The notes: a model not told the origin generated them from the letters alone. Numbered from the stretch's first letter, positions 31,801 to 42,700 are shown. The stretch: 64,000 bases of DNA from Ruminiclostridium josui JCM 17888 (GCF_000526495.1 NZ_JAGE01000002.1:496001-560000), one strand, 5' to 3'. A program made the numbers and translations.

Positions 31801-34800
31801 TACTTGATTGTACTTTCAGCTCGTACCAAGGAGCAGCTCCTGATACAGGCTGCTCAATTGCTAAGCCATATTGAAAAAAATAAGAACATTGATTTAGGAA
31901 ATATGAGCTACACCCTTCTCACGGGAAGAAAGCATTTGAAAAACAGAATGGCTTGTGTGGTAAGGGATATAGATGAACTTGTGGAATTTTTAACAAAGTG
32001 GCTGGAGAAAGGAAATATACCACAGGTTCATACTTCAGAGCTTCATATAAATGAGCATAAGGATCAAGGGTTATTAAAGAGTTTTGGAAATCAATGTATT
32101 GAAAACTCTCTAAATACTGAATCAGTAGGGGAGTTTTTAGAAAACTATGATTTATTAGCGGAACTATACATTCAAGGATATTCTCTGAATTTTGAAAGAC
32201 TGTTTTCTGAAGATTTGTATTCAAGAATTTCCTTGCCTACTTATCCCTTTGAACGTTCCAGCTATTGGGTTAAGGGGAATGGTAAAAATTATTCCCATAA
32301 AGATGTAAAGCTTGTAGCCGAGGATTCAGTTGACAGTACTGAAAATATAAAGCCAAGCACTATTTTAAATTCGCATACCGAGCCAGGAGGGATTGTATTG
32401 CAACCTTTGGATGAGGAAGCGCTTTATGAACTGGAGAAAAACCACAATCAAATTCCGTGTATGGTAACTTTAGTACAAAGTGACGAGATACTTGCTGAGA
32501 ATGGAAAAGAAGCTTCTTTGGAAATTGAAAAAGTATCTGTTTCATTGGAGACACTTCAGAAAGAATTGGTATCTAGCTTGGCGGATGCTTTATATATAAA
32601 AATCGGTGATGTAGATATTGACAAACAATTTATCGACATGGGTATGGATTCAATCATTGCAGTTGAATGGATTAATGCTGTAAACAACAAATACGGTGTT
32701 TCTATAGCGGTAACAAAAGTGTATGATTACCCAACGATAAGAGAGTTTTCGGATTTTTTGATAAGGAAGCTAGGGGAAACTGATGTAGCAGTAAGCTCTG
32801 GTGAGTCTTATGATAAATTCAAGTATTCAAAACCTTTACAGGTGGATTTATCCGACACTATTACCTTTGAAGATTTGCCCACCGATGTTAGCTATGGAAG
32901 TATGAATTTGAGTGTAAAGGAAATAAAATCATCAGCAAGCATCCCTATCTCAGAATATCAAATGGAACTAGCCGCAAGTTTAGCAGATGCGTTATACATA
33001 AAACAGTCTGACATTGACTTGGACAGCCAGTTTATAGACTTAGGTATGGATTCTATTATAGGGGTTGAATGGATTAAGACCATAAACCAAAAGTACGGAT
33101 TATCAATTGCTGCTACAAAAGTTTATGATTATCCTACTATAAGGGAGTTTTCGGAATTTTTAGTAAGTGAATTGGCTAAGCATAATAAAACAATAAGTGT
33201 TGTTCTTGACGAAAGGGTTGAGCCGTCAATTCCCCTACAAAATGCTGTAAATAATAACATGATAAAAATGCATCAGCCCGAGAAAGCTCCCAAAGTAGAA
33301 CTCTTAAATCTGGATGACGAGATTTTGAATGCATCAGAAAATCCTGTTTTGCCGGAGATAGCTGCTACTATAGAAGAGAGCTTGCCTATGACGTTGGAGG
33401 TCAAGTCTGAAAATAAGGAGAAAGAAGTACAGAATCCCGAAGTATTGGGAACTCCTGCTTTCCGAGAGCGATACCACTGTATCTCAAATTATTATGCTGG
33501 GTCAATGTACTGTGGGGTATCCTCCGTTAAAATGGTTGTTACCATGGGGAAATCTGGTTATTTAAGTTTTCTGGGAAGTGCAGGATTAGCCATTGATGAA
33601 CTAGAAAGACAAATGCAAAGCATTCAAAGAGAGTTGAGCTCCGGACAGCCTTATGGCGTTGGATTGATATGCAATTTGAATGACCCTGATGAAGAAAAGC
33701 AACAAGTAGAATTGTTATTGAAATATAAAGTACCAGTAATTGAAGCGGCTGCCTATTCATCGGCTTCTGCACCTTTGGTTTATTATAGATTAAAAGGGCT
33801 GAAAAAAGAAGGCAATAAGTTCATATTTCCGCGACGTATCATTGCAAAGTGCTCACGCTTGGAAGTTGCAAGGATGTTTATGTCTCCTCCGCCTGTAGAA
33901 ATTGTTAAAGCCTTATTGAATGAAGGTCTTATAAGTGCCAGCGAAGCAGAGCTTTCTCAGCAGATTCCATTGGCCGACGATTTAGCTATAGAAGCTGATT
34001 CAGGTGGACACACAGATCAGGGAGTCTCATTTGCTCTGATTCCTTCCATTATTTCTTTAAAGAATGAAATGGTTAAGCAATATAAAAACCAAATAAGCAT
34101 AATGGTTGGCTGCGGGGGAGGTATTGGGACTCCAGAAGCGGTGGCATCTGCATTTATGCTGGGTGCAGATTTTATATTTACGGGTTCAATAAATCAATGT
34201 ACAGTTGAAAGTGGTGCCCATGAGGTGGTTAAGGATATGCTTTCTTCTATTACCATTCATGATACTTGCATTACAATGGCTGGAGACATGTTTGAAATAG
34301 GCTCGAAAATACAAGTGGTTAAGAAAAATACACAATTTGCAGCTAGGGCTAACCGCTTATATCGTTTGTTTATGCAGTACAATTCTATTGATGAAATGCC
34401 CGATGCAATAAGGCGTGAAATTGAAACAAAGTATTTTAAAAAGCCAATTTCAGAAGTATGGGACATTATTTGTGAATATAAAAAGAAGAAGCACCCGGAG
34501 CAAATTGCTGAAGCTAACAAAAATCCAAGATTTAAGACTGCACTTGTGTATAAATGGTATTTTGCTCATTGTAGTCAAGTGACTCTGAAAGGTGATGTAT
34601 CAGAAAAAGATAATTTCATGATCCATTGCGGTCCGGCAATGGGTGCTTTTAACCAGTGGGTACGGGGCACTGCACTGGAACAGTGGAGAAACCGCAAAGT
34701 AAGTGAGATTGCGACACTATTGATGGACAAGGCTCGTGATTTTATACAGAAATATGATTTGCCGCAAACCTTACAAAATAGAAATACTGAGGATTGTGCC

Positions 34801-37800
34801 ATTGCTGTGATTGGAATGTCAGGTCAATTTCCGAAATCAAAGGATATTGATATGTTCTGGGATAATCTGAAAAATGGAAGAGATTGTATATCTGAAATTC
34901 CTTCAACTCGCTGGCCTGTAGAAGAATACTTTGATGAAAATCCAAAGGCTGAAGGCAAAACATATTCAAAATGGATGGGGATTTTAGAAGATATAGAAAA
35001 GTTTGATCCGCAATTTTTTAACATTTTACCTGTGGAGGCAGAGTTAATGGACCCACAGCAGCGACTTTTCCTTGAAAACTGCTGGAGAAGCATCGAAGAT
35101 GCGGGTATTAATCCAACTTCACTTTCAGGAAGCCGATGTGGTGTTTTCGTGGGCTGTATGACAGGTGATTATGCGAATATTGCCGGAAATAACGGATTAA
35201 ATGCACATGGGATGATGGGAAATTCAAGTTCAATCTTAAGTGCAAGGATTTCCTACTTGCTTAATTTAAAAGGGCCTTGTTTGGCAATTGATACAGCGTG
35301 TTCGTCTTCCTTGGTAGCAATTGCTGAAGCTTGTAACAGCCTTATCCTTGGAACCAGCGATTTAGCATTAGCCGGTGGTGTGTGTGTGTTAACAGGACCA
35401 TCTATTCATATCATGACTAGCAAGGCAGAAATGCTGTCTAAAGATGGAAAATGCTTTACTTTTGATCAGAGGGCTAATGGATTTGTTCCAGGTGAGGGTG
35501 TAGGTGTTATCTTACTAAAAAGACTATCTGATGCTATTCGGGATAATGATTCTATCTATGGTGTCATCCGTGGATGGGGTGTGAACCAAGATGGAAAAAC
35601 TAACGGAATTACTGCCCCTAGTGTACTTTCTCAGATTTCTTTAGAAAAAGATGTATATGAGCGTTTTTCAATCAATCCTGAAAGCATTTCCATGATTGAA
35701 GCTCACGGTACAGGGACAAAGTTAGGAGATCCCATAGAAGTTGAGGCTCTTACTGAATCATTTGGTGCATATACTCAAAAGAAGAATTACTGTGCTTTGG
35801 GATCCTCCAAAAGCAATATTGGACATTTGCTTACCGCCTCAGGTATAGCAGGTATCATTAAAGTACTGCTTTCAATAAAGCATAAGATGTTGCCGCCTAC
35901 TATCAATTTTGAACAGCTAAATGAGCATATAAATTTAGAGGAAAGTCCATTTTATATAAATACAAAGCTGCAGCCATGGGAGTCTGTAAAGGATGAACCA
36001 AGGCGTGCCGCTGTCAGTTCATTTGGATTTAGTGGAACCAATGCACATATTGTGATAGAAGAATACAGAACAGATAATAAGGACAGCCTGCTAGGGCTTG
36101 TTACCCCAGAAGAAGGCCCGGTATTGTTTACTCTGTCAACTAAAAAGGAAGGCTTACTTAAAGTTTATGCCAAATCAATACTGAACTGGGTTTTTGAGCA
36201 AAAGGAGCTTGTATTAAAGGATGTTGCATACACATTGCAAACAGGTCGAGAAGCAATGCGTTATAGAATTGCATTTGTAACAGACTCCCGGGAAGATTTG
36301 ATTAATACTCTACAAAGGTTTGTAGATGGAGATTTAGTCAGCAAAATATTCCAGGGGCAGGTTGTAAAAGGTGAGAGAAATAAGCAAGGATGGAATATTG
36401 ATGCTGAGAAAGATAACGTACTGGATAGTATTGTACAGGACGGAAATTTGAAATTAATTGCAGAGCATTGGGTAAATGGTTCAATAATAAATTGGGAGTT
36501 ATTGTACAAAGGGACTAAGCCCAAAACTATTCATATGCCTACATACCCCTTTGACAAGCAGACTTACTGGATTGCCGGGCGTAATCAAGAAAGCCGGAAA
36601 ATGGTATACCTTAAAAAGTCTTGGAAAGAGAGTAATCTCTGCTCTGAGATATCAGAGAAATGCTTACATAAAAGAATCGCAATCTTATACAACGAGGAAA
36701 CGAAGGATTTAGCAGCGGAGCTTTCAAATCATTTTCCAAAAGGTAAAACAATAAATATATCTGACATTACTGCGGAGCTTAAGAAACCGGAGAAATTCTG
36801 GGAAAGCTACAATGGCTGTATTGATATAGTTGGATGTGGAAATAAAGAAAGCGAAACTTATGATTGGATTGAATGGCTACAGCGTCTTGTGGAATACGGA
36901 GATAAGGATGGGATGATGTTATTATGTGTTACGAAAGGACTAGAGTTTTTTCATAACTGTAGCGTTAACTTGTCGGGAGCCTTACATGCTGGCTTGTACC
37001 GTATGCTCCATAGTGAATACGGATATTTGACTTCACGGCATATGGATGTTGAAGCCCAGACAGATAACGAGACTCTTCTAAAACTCGTTTTAGAAGAATT
37101 TTGTCTTGAAAGTAATGAGTCAGAAATTTGCTACCGTGGAGGTAACCGATATAAGACTTCTTTCCAGGAAGAACAAATAAAGAATGTTGTATCAATAGCT
37201 GATAAAGCTTTTCCCAAAGATAAGGTTTTGCTGGTGACCGGAGGAACAAGGGGAATTGGATTCCTTTGTGCGGAGTACTTAGTAAAGAATTATGGAGTTA
37301 AATACCTTGTGTTGACGGGACGAGAAAAATTCCCGCCGAAAGAGCAATGGGATTTGTATATAGATGATAACACTTCCCTTGGTCAAAAAATCCGCAATAT
37401 TAATTCACTAGAAGCAACGGGCACTGAAGTTGAAGTGTTGTCTCTAGACTTGACGGATTTTGAGGGAGTTTGCAGTGAAGTGAAAAGAATCCATGAAAAA
37501 ATGGGCCATATTGGTGGTGTTATACATGCTGCAGGGATTTACGATGCAGAAAATCCTGCATTTATCAGAAAAAAACAGGATGGACTCCGTAAAGTATTGT
37601 CTCCTAAGGTAGATGGGCTTAATACACTGCTGAAAGCCTTTGAGAATCAACCCTTAAAGTTTTTCATACTTTTTTCCTCTGTATCGGCAGTAGTTCCAGC
37701 ACTGGCTTCAGGGCAAAGTGATTATGCAATGGCAAATGCTTACATGGATTATGTTGCAGAAGCTAAATTTTCAGAGCTTCCTATTGTGAGTATCCAATGG

Positions 37801-39762
37801 AACAGCTGGAAGGAAACGGGAATGGGTGAAGCGAAGACGCCTGCTTTCAAGCAAACTGGATTTTTAAGCCAAACAAATGAAGAAGGATTGCATTTTCTGG
37901 ATGATATTTTATCTGGTCAATTGGGGCCTGTTGTATTGCCTGCGGTTGTAGATAGCCGTACATGGAGTCCTGAAGCTCTTATGAAAGCAAAAAGTGAAAT
38001 AAAAACCACAAAGACAATAAAAAAGCTTGATACTAAATATAAATTATATGAAGAACAAGTGACGGAAGATATCCGAAACAATGTTCAAAAGTGGATAACA
38101 GATTTATTTGCAATGGAGTTGAAGCTTTCTGAAAAGGAACTGGAAAAGGATGTTGCATTCCAAGACTATGGTATGGATTCAATCATATTGGCTCAGATTA
38201 TAAGCTCAATCAATAAGCAGCTTGAACAGGATTTAGATACTTCAATTTTATATGAATATCCTACTATAGAGACCTTCTCAGGCTGGCTTATAAAGGAGCA
38301 TGGCCCATCACTGGCTAAAGTAATCAAACTTGAGAAACCAGAGCAAAATGTTTCGTCAGTAGAGGCAAAAGAAGTTTTGGCTACCTCGGAGAAGACGACA
38401 TACAATAGTACACCTTTAACTGCAGGGAGTATGCTAGACATTGCAGTGGTAGGACTTTCATGCAAATTCCCTGGCGCCAGAAATTTGGAAGAATACTGGA
38501 AACTATTAAAAGAGGGTCGAAAAGCCATAAGACCTGTTCCAAAGGAGAAATGGGGATATCAAAGCACATATTGGGCGGGTTTATTAGAAGATAGCGGACA
38601 ATTTGACTCAAAGTACTTCATTTTGTCTGAAGCGGATGTCAAGGCTATGGATCAACAAGCACTTATAGTTCTGGAAGAGAGTTTGAAGCTATTTAGCCAT
38701 GCTGGATATTCTGCTCAGGAAGTAAAGGGAAAACCTATAGGGGTTTATATTGGCGGAAGGAGTCAACACCGCCCGGAAAAGACTTTTCTTGAAAAAGCAA
38801 GAAATCCCATCGTAGCAGTTGGACAGAATTACTTGGCAGCAAATGTTTCACAGTTTTTTGATTTAAGAGGTCCTAGTATGGTTGTCGACACTGCCTGTTC
38901 TTCTGCACTGGTAGGAATGAGCATGGCCATTCAAGCGCTGCAGTCTGCTGATATTGAGGCAGCAGTTGTTGGTGGTGTTAGTTTGCTGAATTCAGATGAA
39001 GTACATCACATATTTGAGCAGAGGAAAATTTTGAGTAAATACCACCAGATGCATGTATTTGACCGTCGAGCAGATGGTGTGGTTCTGGGGGAAGGCATCG
39101 GCATGGTTTTGCTGAAAACTTTGGATAAGGCACTTGCTGATGGAGATAAAATTTACGCTGTGGTTAAATCTGTTGCAGTTAATAATAATGGGCGGACAGC
39201 AGGTCCGGCAAGTCCAAACCTAGAGGCACAGAAGGAAGTAATGCTTACAGCATTGAAGAAAAGTGGCAAGCGAGCGGAGGACATAAGTTATATTGAAGTC
39301 AACGGATCAGGTTCAGAGGTTACAGATCTGTTGGAGCTCAAATCCATCAAGTCAGTGTATGATTCAGATTCAGCCGATATTTGCATACTGGGCTCCATAA
39401 AACCCAATATCGGGCATCCCCTTTGTGCAGAGGGTATTGCAGGATTTATTAAGGTAGTGATGATGCTGAATCATCAAAGGATGGTTCCATTCCTTTCGGG
39501 GGAAGAGCCACTGAAGCATTTCGATATGGAATCAACACGTTTCAGGTATCAAAGGACTGAACAAGAGTGGACAGGCACCAAGAAGGCAGCTGCAATAAAT
39601 TGCTTTGCTGATGGTGGTACAAATGTCCATGTAATATTGGAAAACTGGGAGTATGATAATGCAGTTGAGCCGAAGCGAAGACCTATTCCTCTTCCTGAAC
39701 CTGAGACTGTAGAAAACCGACCTGTTACAACTTTAAATCGCTTCTGGAAACGTAAAATATAG
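28882..39762 (+). CDS. trans-AT polyketide synthase B: MT-ACP / KS-ACP-ACP-ER / KS-KR-ACP / KS0
   Basis: A 3626-residue modular PKS. Order: C-methyltransferase (about 20-350; SAM motif LEIGAGTGG at 173-181); ACP (Ser438); KS3 (about 550-955, Cys706); tandem ACPs (Ser1257 and Ser1391), each with Trp six residues later; in-line PfaD-type FMN enoylreductase (about 1530-1953; [29 protein letters not shown]); KS4 (about 1970-2390, Cys2140); KR3 (about 2580-3040, GGTRGIG, Tyr2948); ACP (Ser3100); and KS0 (about 3185-3590; Cys3339 kept, His of HGTGT replaced by Asn3474, His3512 kept). The first half completes module 2 of PKS A with an alpha-methyl group. The middle module has all marks of beta-branching followed by enoyl reduction. 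The C-terminal KS0 works with the DH-ACP that opens PKS C. KR3 lacks the Asp at the LDD position seen in the other KRs, suggesting the opposite hydroxyl configuration. Confidence 0.94.
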   Translation: MKEMEGLLKKLLLVQLQNCGIFNEKKLILSKLKIENKIRDLYSPWLEESIKILENVGFLKFDGYAYTLAENLNIDTKEVWKEWDNNRDKWLKGQNTKAYASLVDVTLRALPEILTGKTPATDIMFPNSSMNLVEGIYKNNEVSDFFNKVLADALAAFIEERLKQNPKTKVKILEIGAGTGGTSEKVFQNLRPFKDHIQEYCYSDISKAFLLHAENTFGPDNHFLTYRIYNAELSSESQGIQEGSYDAVLATNVLHATSNIRNTLRNVKGLLKNNGLILLNEISCNTLLLHLTFGLLEGWWLYEDADLRIPGCPGLYPEVWKNVLEDEGFRHVFFPVKEAHTRGQQIIIAESDGIIRKRENLENKKVKQIATQSTNLTTAHEFKRDEKRAKVVQGKDVTEQMVNDYARMIIRESIAKSIKIDERKIQDDRSFSEYGVDSIIGVNLINSLNKCFNISINTTALFEYNNVNSLLKHIIKEFKPVIEGILEKSRPSQELHSEVEEEFDDENRNPDIRQIKRSVHKNRINKQEAPEEIIKDEPATAKRKKDSIAIIGISGRFAKSDTLDELWENLIQGSDLTEKVTRWDLSKHFSGDKSYCNYGSFINEIDKFDPGFFNISGLEATYMDPQQRIFLEESWKALEDAGYINDNLNEYSCGVFVGCVPGDYPNLFDDNAPAQAFWGNAGSVIPARISYFLNLKGPAVAIDTACSSSLVALHMACQSLRENEVNMALAGGVFIRTTEEFHLMCSRAGMLSPSGHCHTFDSAADGFVPGEGAGVIVLKRLEDALADGDHIYGVITGSAVNQDGATNGITAPNASSQESLERSVYDTFDINPEKIQMVEAHGTGTKLGDPIEFQALTKAFRHYTDKSNYCAIGSIKTNIGHTSTAAGIASVIKVLLSLKNKKIPPSIHFENCNPNIQFDQSPFFVNTQAIDWEANQGDKRMAAINSFGFGGTNAHVVIEEAPYTERVHSKKPAYLIVLSARTKEQLLIQAAQLLSHIEKNKNIDLGNMSYTLLTGRKHLKNRMACVVRDIDELVEFLTKWLEKGNIPQVHTSELHINEHKDQGLLKSFGNQCIENSLNTESVGEFLENYDLLAELYIQGYSLNFERLFSEDLYSRISLPTYPFERSSYWVKGNGKNYSHKDVKLVAEDSVDSTENIKPSTILNSHTEPGGIVLQPLDEEALYELEKNHNQIPCMVTLVQSDEILAENGKEASLEIEKVSVSLETLQKELVSSLADALYIKIGDVDIDKQFIDMGMDSIIAVEWINAVNNKYGVSIAVTKVYDYPTIREFSDFLIRKLGETDVAVSSGESYDKFKYSKPLQVDLSDTITFEDLPTDVSYGSMNLSVKEIKSSASIPISEYQMELAASLADALYIKQSDIDLDSQFIDLGMDSIIGVEWIKTINQKYGLSIAATKVYDYPTIREFSEFLVSELAKHNKTISVVLDERVEPSIPLQNAVNNNMIKMHQPEKAPKVELLNLDDEILNASENPVLPEIAATIEESLPMTLEVKSENKEKEVQNPEVLGTPAFRERYHCISNYYAGSMYCGVSSVKMVVTMGKSGYLSFLGSAGLAIDELERQMQSIQRELSSGQPYGVGLICNLNDPDEEKQQVELLLKYKVPVIEAAAYSSASAPLVYYRLKGLKKEGNKFIFPRRIIAKCSRLEVARMFMSPPPVEIVKALLNEGLISASEAELSQQIPLADDLAIEADSGGHTDQGVSFALIPSIISLKNEMVKQYKNQISIMVGCGGGIGTPEAVASAFMLGADFIFTGSINQCTVESGAHEVVKDMLSSITIHDTCITMAGDMFEIGSKIQVVKKNTQFAARANRLYRLFMQYNSIDEMPDAIRREIETKYFKKPISEVWDIICEYKKKKHPEQIAEANKNPRFKTALVYKWYFAHCSQVTLKGDVSEKDNFMIHCGPAMGAFNQWVRGTALEQWRNRKVSEIATLLMDKARDFIQKYDLPQTLQNRNTEDCAIAVIGMSGQFPKSKDIDMFWDNLKNGRDCISEIPSTRWPVEEYFDENPKAEGKTYSKWMGILEDIEKFDPQFFNILPVEAELMDPQQRLFLENCWRSIEDAGINPTSLSGSRCGVFVGCMTGDYANIAGNNGLNAHGMMGNSSSILSARISYLLNLKGPCLAIDTACSSSLVAIAEACNSLILGTSDLALAGGVCVLTGPSIHIMTSKAEMLSKDGKCFTFDQRANGFVPGEGVGVILLKRLSDAIRDNDSIYGVIRGWGVNQDGKTNGITAPSVLSQISLEKDVYERFSINPESISMIEAHGTGTKLGDPIEVEALTESFGAYTQKKNYCALGSSKSNIGHLLTASGIAGIIKVLLSIKHKMLPPTINFEQLNEHINLEESPFYINTKLQPWESVKDEPRRAAVSSFGFSGTNAHIVIEEYRTDNKDSLLGLVTPEEGPVLFTLSTKKEGLLKVYAKSILNWVFEQKELVLKDVAYTLQTGREAMRYRIAFVTDSREDLINTLQRFVDGDLVSKIFQGQVVKGERNKQGWNIDAEKDNVLDSIVQDGNLKLIAEHWVNGSIINWELLYKGTKPKTIHMPTYPFDKQTYWIAGRNQESRKMVYLKKSWKESNLCSEISEKCLHKRIAILYNEETKDLAAELSNHFPKGKTINISDITAELKKPEKFWESYNGCIDIVGCGNKESETYDWIEWLQRLVEYGDKDGMMLLCVTKGLEFFHNCSVNLSGALHAGLYRMLHSEYGYLTSRHMDVEAQTDNETLLKLVLEEFCLESNESEICYRGGNRYKTSFQEEQIKNVVSIADKAFPKDKVLLVTGGTRGIGFLCAEYLVKNYGVKYLVLTGREKFPPKEQWDLYIDDNTSLGQKIRNINSLEATGTEVEVLSLDLTDFEGVCSEVKRIHEKMGHIGGVIHAAGIYDAENPAFIRKKQDGLRKVLSPKVDGLNTLLKAFENQPLKFFILFSSVSAVVPALASGQSDYAMANAYMDYVAEAKFSELPIVSIQWNSWKETGMGEAKTPAFKQTGFLSQTNEEGLHFLDDILSGQLGPVVLPAVVDSRTWSPEALMKAKSEIKTTKTIKKLDTKYKLYEEQVTEDIRNNVQKWITDLFAMELKLSEKELEKDVAFQDYGMDSIILAQIISSINKQLEQDLDTSILYEYPTIETFSGWLIKEHGPSLAKVIKLEKPEQNVSSVEAKEVLATSEKTTYNSTPLTAGSMLDIAVVGLSCKFPGARNLEEYWKLLKEGRKAIRPVPKEKWGYQSTYWAGLLEDSGQFDSKYFILSEADVKAMDQQALIVLEESLKLFSHAGYSAQEVKGKPIGVYIGGRSQHRPEKTFLEKARNPIVAVGQNYLAANVSQFFDLRGPSMVVDTACSSALVGMSMAIQALQSADIEAAVVGGVSLLNSDEVHHIFEQRKILSKYHQMHVFDRRADGVVLGEGIGMVLLKTLDKALADGDKIYAVVKSVAVNNNGRTAGPASPNLEAQKEVMLTALKKSGKRAEDISYIEVNGSGSEVTDLLELKSIKSVYDSDSADICILGSIKPNIGHPLCAEGIAGFIKVVMMLNHQRMVPFLSGEEPLKHFDMESTRFRYQRTEQEWTGTKKAAAINCFADGGTNVHVILENWEYDNAVEPKRRPIPLPEPETVENRPVTTLNRFWKRKI
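32540..33180 (+). other. tandem beta-branching ACPs (Trp-flagged) in PKS B
   Basis: Two ACPs with GMDSIIAVEW and GMDSIIGVEW. The Trp six residues after the phosphopantetheine Ser is the established flag for recognition by HMG-synthase cassettes. Doublets of such ACPs are typical of beta-branching modules. Confidence 0.88.
33466..34740 (+). other. in-line PfaD-type enoylreductase domain in PKS B
   Basis: About 425 residues homologous over their length to the ER half of the AT-ER protein in this operon (shared YAGSMYCGVSS-like opening, [44 protein letters not shown]). It is embedded directly behind the beta-branching ACP pair rather than supplied in trans. Confidence 0.88.
38437..39660 (+). 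other. non-elongating KS0 at the C-terminus of PKS B
   Basis: This ketosynthase fold keeps DTACSSA (Cys3339) and NIGHP (His3512) but has EVNGSGSEV in place of EAHGTGT, so Asn3474 replaces a decarboxylation His. Such KS0 domains pass the chain on without condensation. Combined with the preceding KS-KR-ACP and the following DH-ACP it forms a dehydrating bimodule. Confidence 0.85.
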
Positions 39763-39767
39763 GGGGG

Positions 39768-42700
39768 ATGAGAGTGCGAGAACAATTATTATTGGATATG
39801 GAGCATCCGGTTTTAAAAAATCACAAAGCATATGGTCAGGAGTTGCTTCCTGGATTGGCATATATTGATATGCTTTACCAGATTTTCAGGGAAAGAGGAT
39901 TCAACTTTAAGGAGCTTGAATTAAGGAATCTCTCTATCTATTACCCTATGACCGTTGAATGCGGATATAGTATTTTGTTGGATATCCGTTGTACAGAAGC
40001 AAAAACCGATTTATGGAGCATAGATATTTACGGGAGTAAGAAGAAGGATGACGGATCCATTTCAGAAAAGAAGTTATATGTGCATGCTGAAATGCACCGA
40101 ATTATTCCGAAGACATATGACGGCGAAAAAATAGATTTTTGTGAGTTAAAAGCACAATCCGTAAAGCATTGGAGTTTGGAGGAAGTATATGGAAAATGCC
40201 GACTGCAGGAACTAGTTCATTATGGGTATATGAAAGCTGATGGCACTGTATATGCGACGGAACAGGATATCCTTATGGATATTTCAGCAGGACAGGAAGC
40301 TTCTGTAGATGCAGATGATGCCATGTTTCATCCAGTTCTTATTGATGGAAGTGCAGTAGGCTCAATGACGATGTTTTCTAAAATTGTAGAAGAAGAGCAT
40401 CGACTGTTTTTGCCCCTTTATTATGAGTCTTTCTATGCAGCCGAATTATTGCAGAAACGATGCCTGACGAGAATTAAAAAAGAGTCCTTGCAACGTAAAA
40501 AAGACCTTCTCTACATGACAATAGAGTTTTTCAATGAGGACGGTAATAAAGTTGGCGAGCTAAAAAACTTTGCTAATAAATTAGTACGTAGTGCCAATTT
40601 GATTAATTCCAACATGGAATATGAGCAGCTAAAACAGGATAAATTAGAAATGGAGGATTCTGAAAATATATTTTCAGAATCCGGCAATAATTCAGAGGAC
40701 GATGTTATAAATGATATAGAATCTTTTTTAAAGCAACTGATGGCAGAACAATTGGAAGTATCAGCAGATTGTATCGATACTCAAGCCGGATATTATGAGA
40801 TGGGTTTAGATTCACCGGGCTTATTAAGAATTGTGAGTTCAATTGAAGAAAAAGTGGATGAAATACTGCCACCTACATTGTTATTTGAATACACAACCAT
40901 TAAAGAGCTTAGTGAATATCTTGTAGAAAGATACGGTTCTCACTTTATTCATTCCAATGAAGCCAATGATGAAGAACTAAACAATAATAGTGTAACGGCT
41001 AAAATAGAAAAAAAGCCGATTTTCCAAGAAGAACTTAAGGAATGCGAAGAAATAAAAGGATCTCAAATACAGGATATTGCAGTTATAGGTATGTCTGGGA
41101 GGTATCCTCAAGCAGAAAATATCCAGGAGTTTTGGGAAAATCTTTTCAACGGAAGAGATTGCATCACTGAAATTCCAAAATCCAGATGGGATTACCATTG
41201 CCTTGACGGATTAAAATCGAATTCAGGAAAAAGCATGTCAAAATGGGGTGGCTTTATTAAAGAACCTGATCGTTTTGATGCAAAATTTTTTAGGGTATCT
41301 CCAAGGGACGCTGAAACCATGGATCCTCAAGAACGGTTGTTTTTGGAGGTTTGCTGGGAAACAATAGAAGATTCGGGGTACACTCCCAAAAACCTTGTTA
41401 TACCCAAGGGCGCAAACAATAGAAGAGATGTTGGAGTGTTCGTAGGAGTAATGCATAAGGATTACACTATGATCGAGTCAGATGCGGTCTTAAAAGGACA
41501 AGTACTTCCTGTATCCTTCAGTCATGCACAAATTGCCAACCGAGTATCGTATTTTTGCAATTTTAATGGCCCCAGTATAGCAGTTGATACAGTATGTTCC
41601 TCATCCTTGACTGCTGTTCATCTGGCAATGGAAAGCATAAATCACGATGAATGCGAAGTAGCAATCGCAGGAGGAGTTAATTTATCATTGCATCCAAACA
41701 AATATATGACATATGGCATGATGGATATGCAATCCAGCGAAGGTCGCTGCCGTGCCTTTGGTGAAGGGGGAGACGGATATGTATCTGCCGATGGCGTAGC
41801 AGCCATATTGCTGAAACCTCTAAAAAAAGCCATTGAGGACAATGACCATATCTATGCGGTGATAAAGGGCAGTGCCATAAACCATGTGGGAACTGTCAGC
41901 GGCATTACTGTACCGAGCCCTGTTGCTCAGGGCGAAGTAATTGATGCCTGTCTGAAAAAAACAGGAATTGACCCGAGAACTATCAGTTATGTTGAGGCGC
42001 ATGGAACAGGGACATCATTAGGCGATCCTATAGAAATTGAAGGACTTGTAAGAGCCTATAAGAACTATACATCGGATCATCAATATTGTTCAATCGGTTC
42101 GGTGAAGAGTAATATCGGACATGCAGAGTCTGCTGCAGGAGTGATTGGGCTTCAAAAAGTTGTATTACAGCTTTATTACAAAACTCTGGTAAAATCCCTG
42201 CATTCCGAAAAGTTAAATTCATATATTGATTTTGAAAAATCCCCATTCTATGTTCAGAGGAAAACAGAAGAATGGAAAACTCCAACAATTGTAACTAACG
42301 GCAAAGAGATTCCTGTAAAAAGACGCGCCGGCTTAAGCTCTTTCGGTGCTTCAGGCTCCAATGTACATTTAATCTTGGAGGAGTATATCTCTGATGATTT
42401 TCATACAAGGGATAGCATAGAAGCAGATAACCAGGAAAATCTGGTATTAGTACCCTTATCTGCCAAAAATAAAGATAGACTTCTGGAGTATGCAAAAAAG
42501 TTGCTGGATTTTATTACTGTAAAGGAGTTATCTTTACGGCAGCTTGCGTATACATTTCAAACCGGAAGAGAAGCAATGGAAGTACGTGTGGCATTTTTGT
42601 CCAGCAGTATTTTTGAACTCAAGGAAAAGATTAAAGCTTTTATCACTGGAAATGATTTACCCGAAGACTGTTGGTTCGGAGAAATAAAGAACAAAAAGTC

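Noticed and set aside
38437-39660. KS at the end of PKS B considered as a mutated or pseudogenised KS
   Set aside because: The frame is intact, the Cys and one His are kept, and loss of the HGTGT His is the standard feature of non-elongating KS0 domains preceding DH-ACP units.
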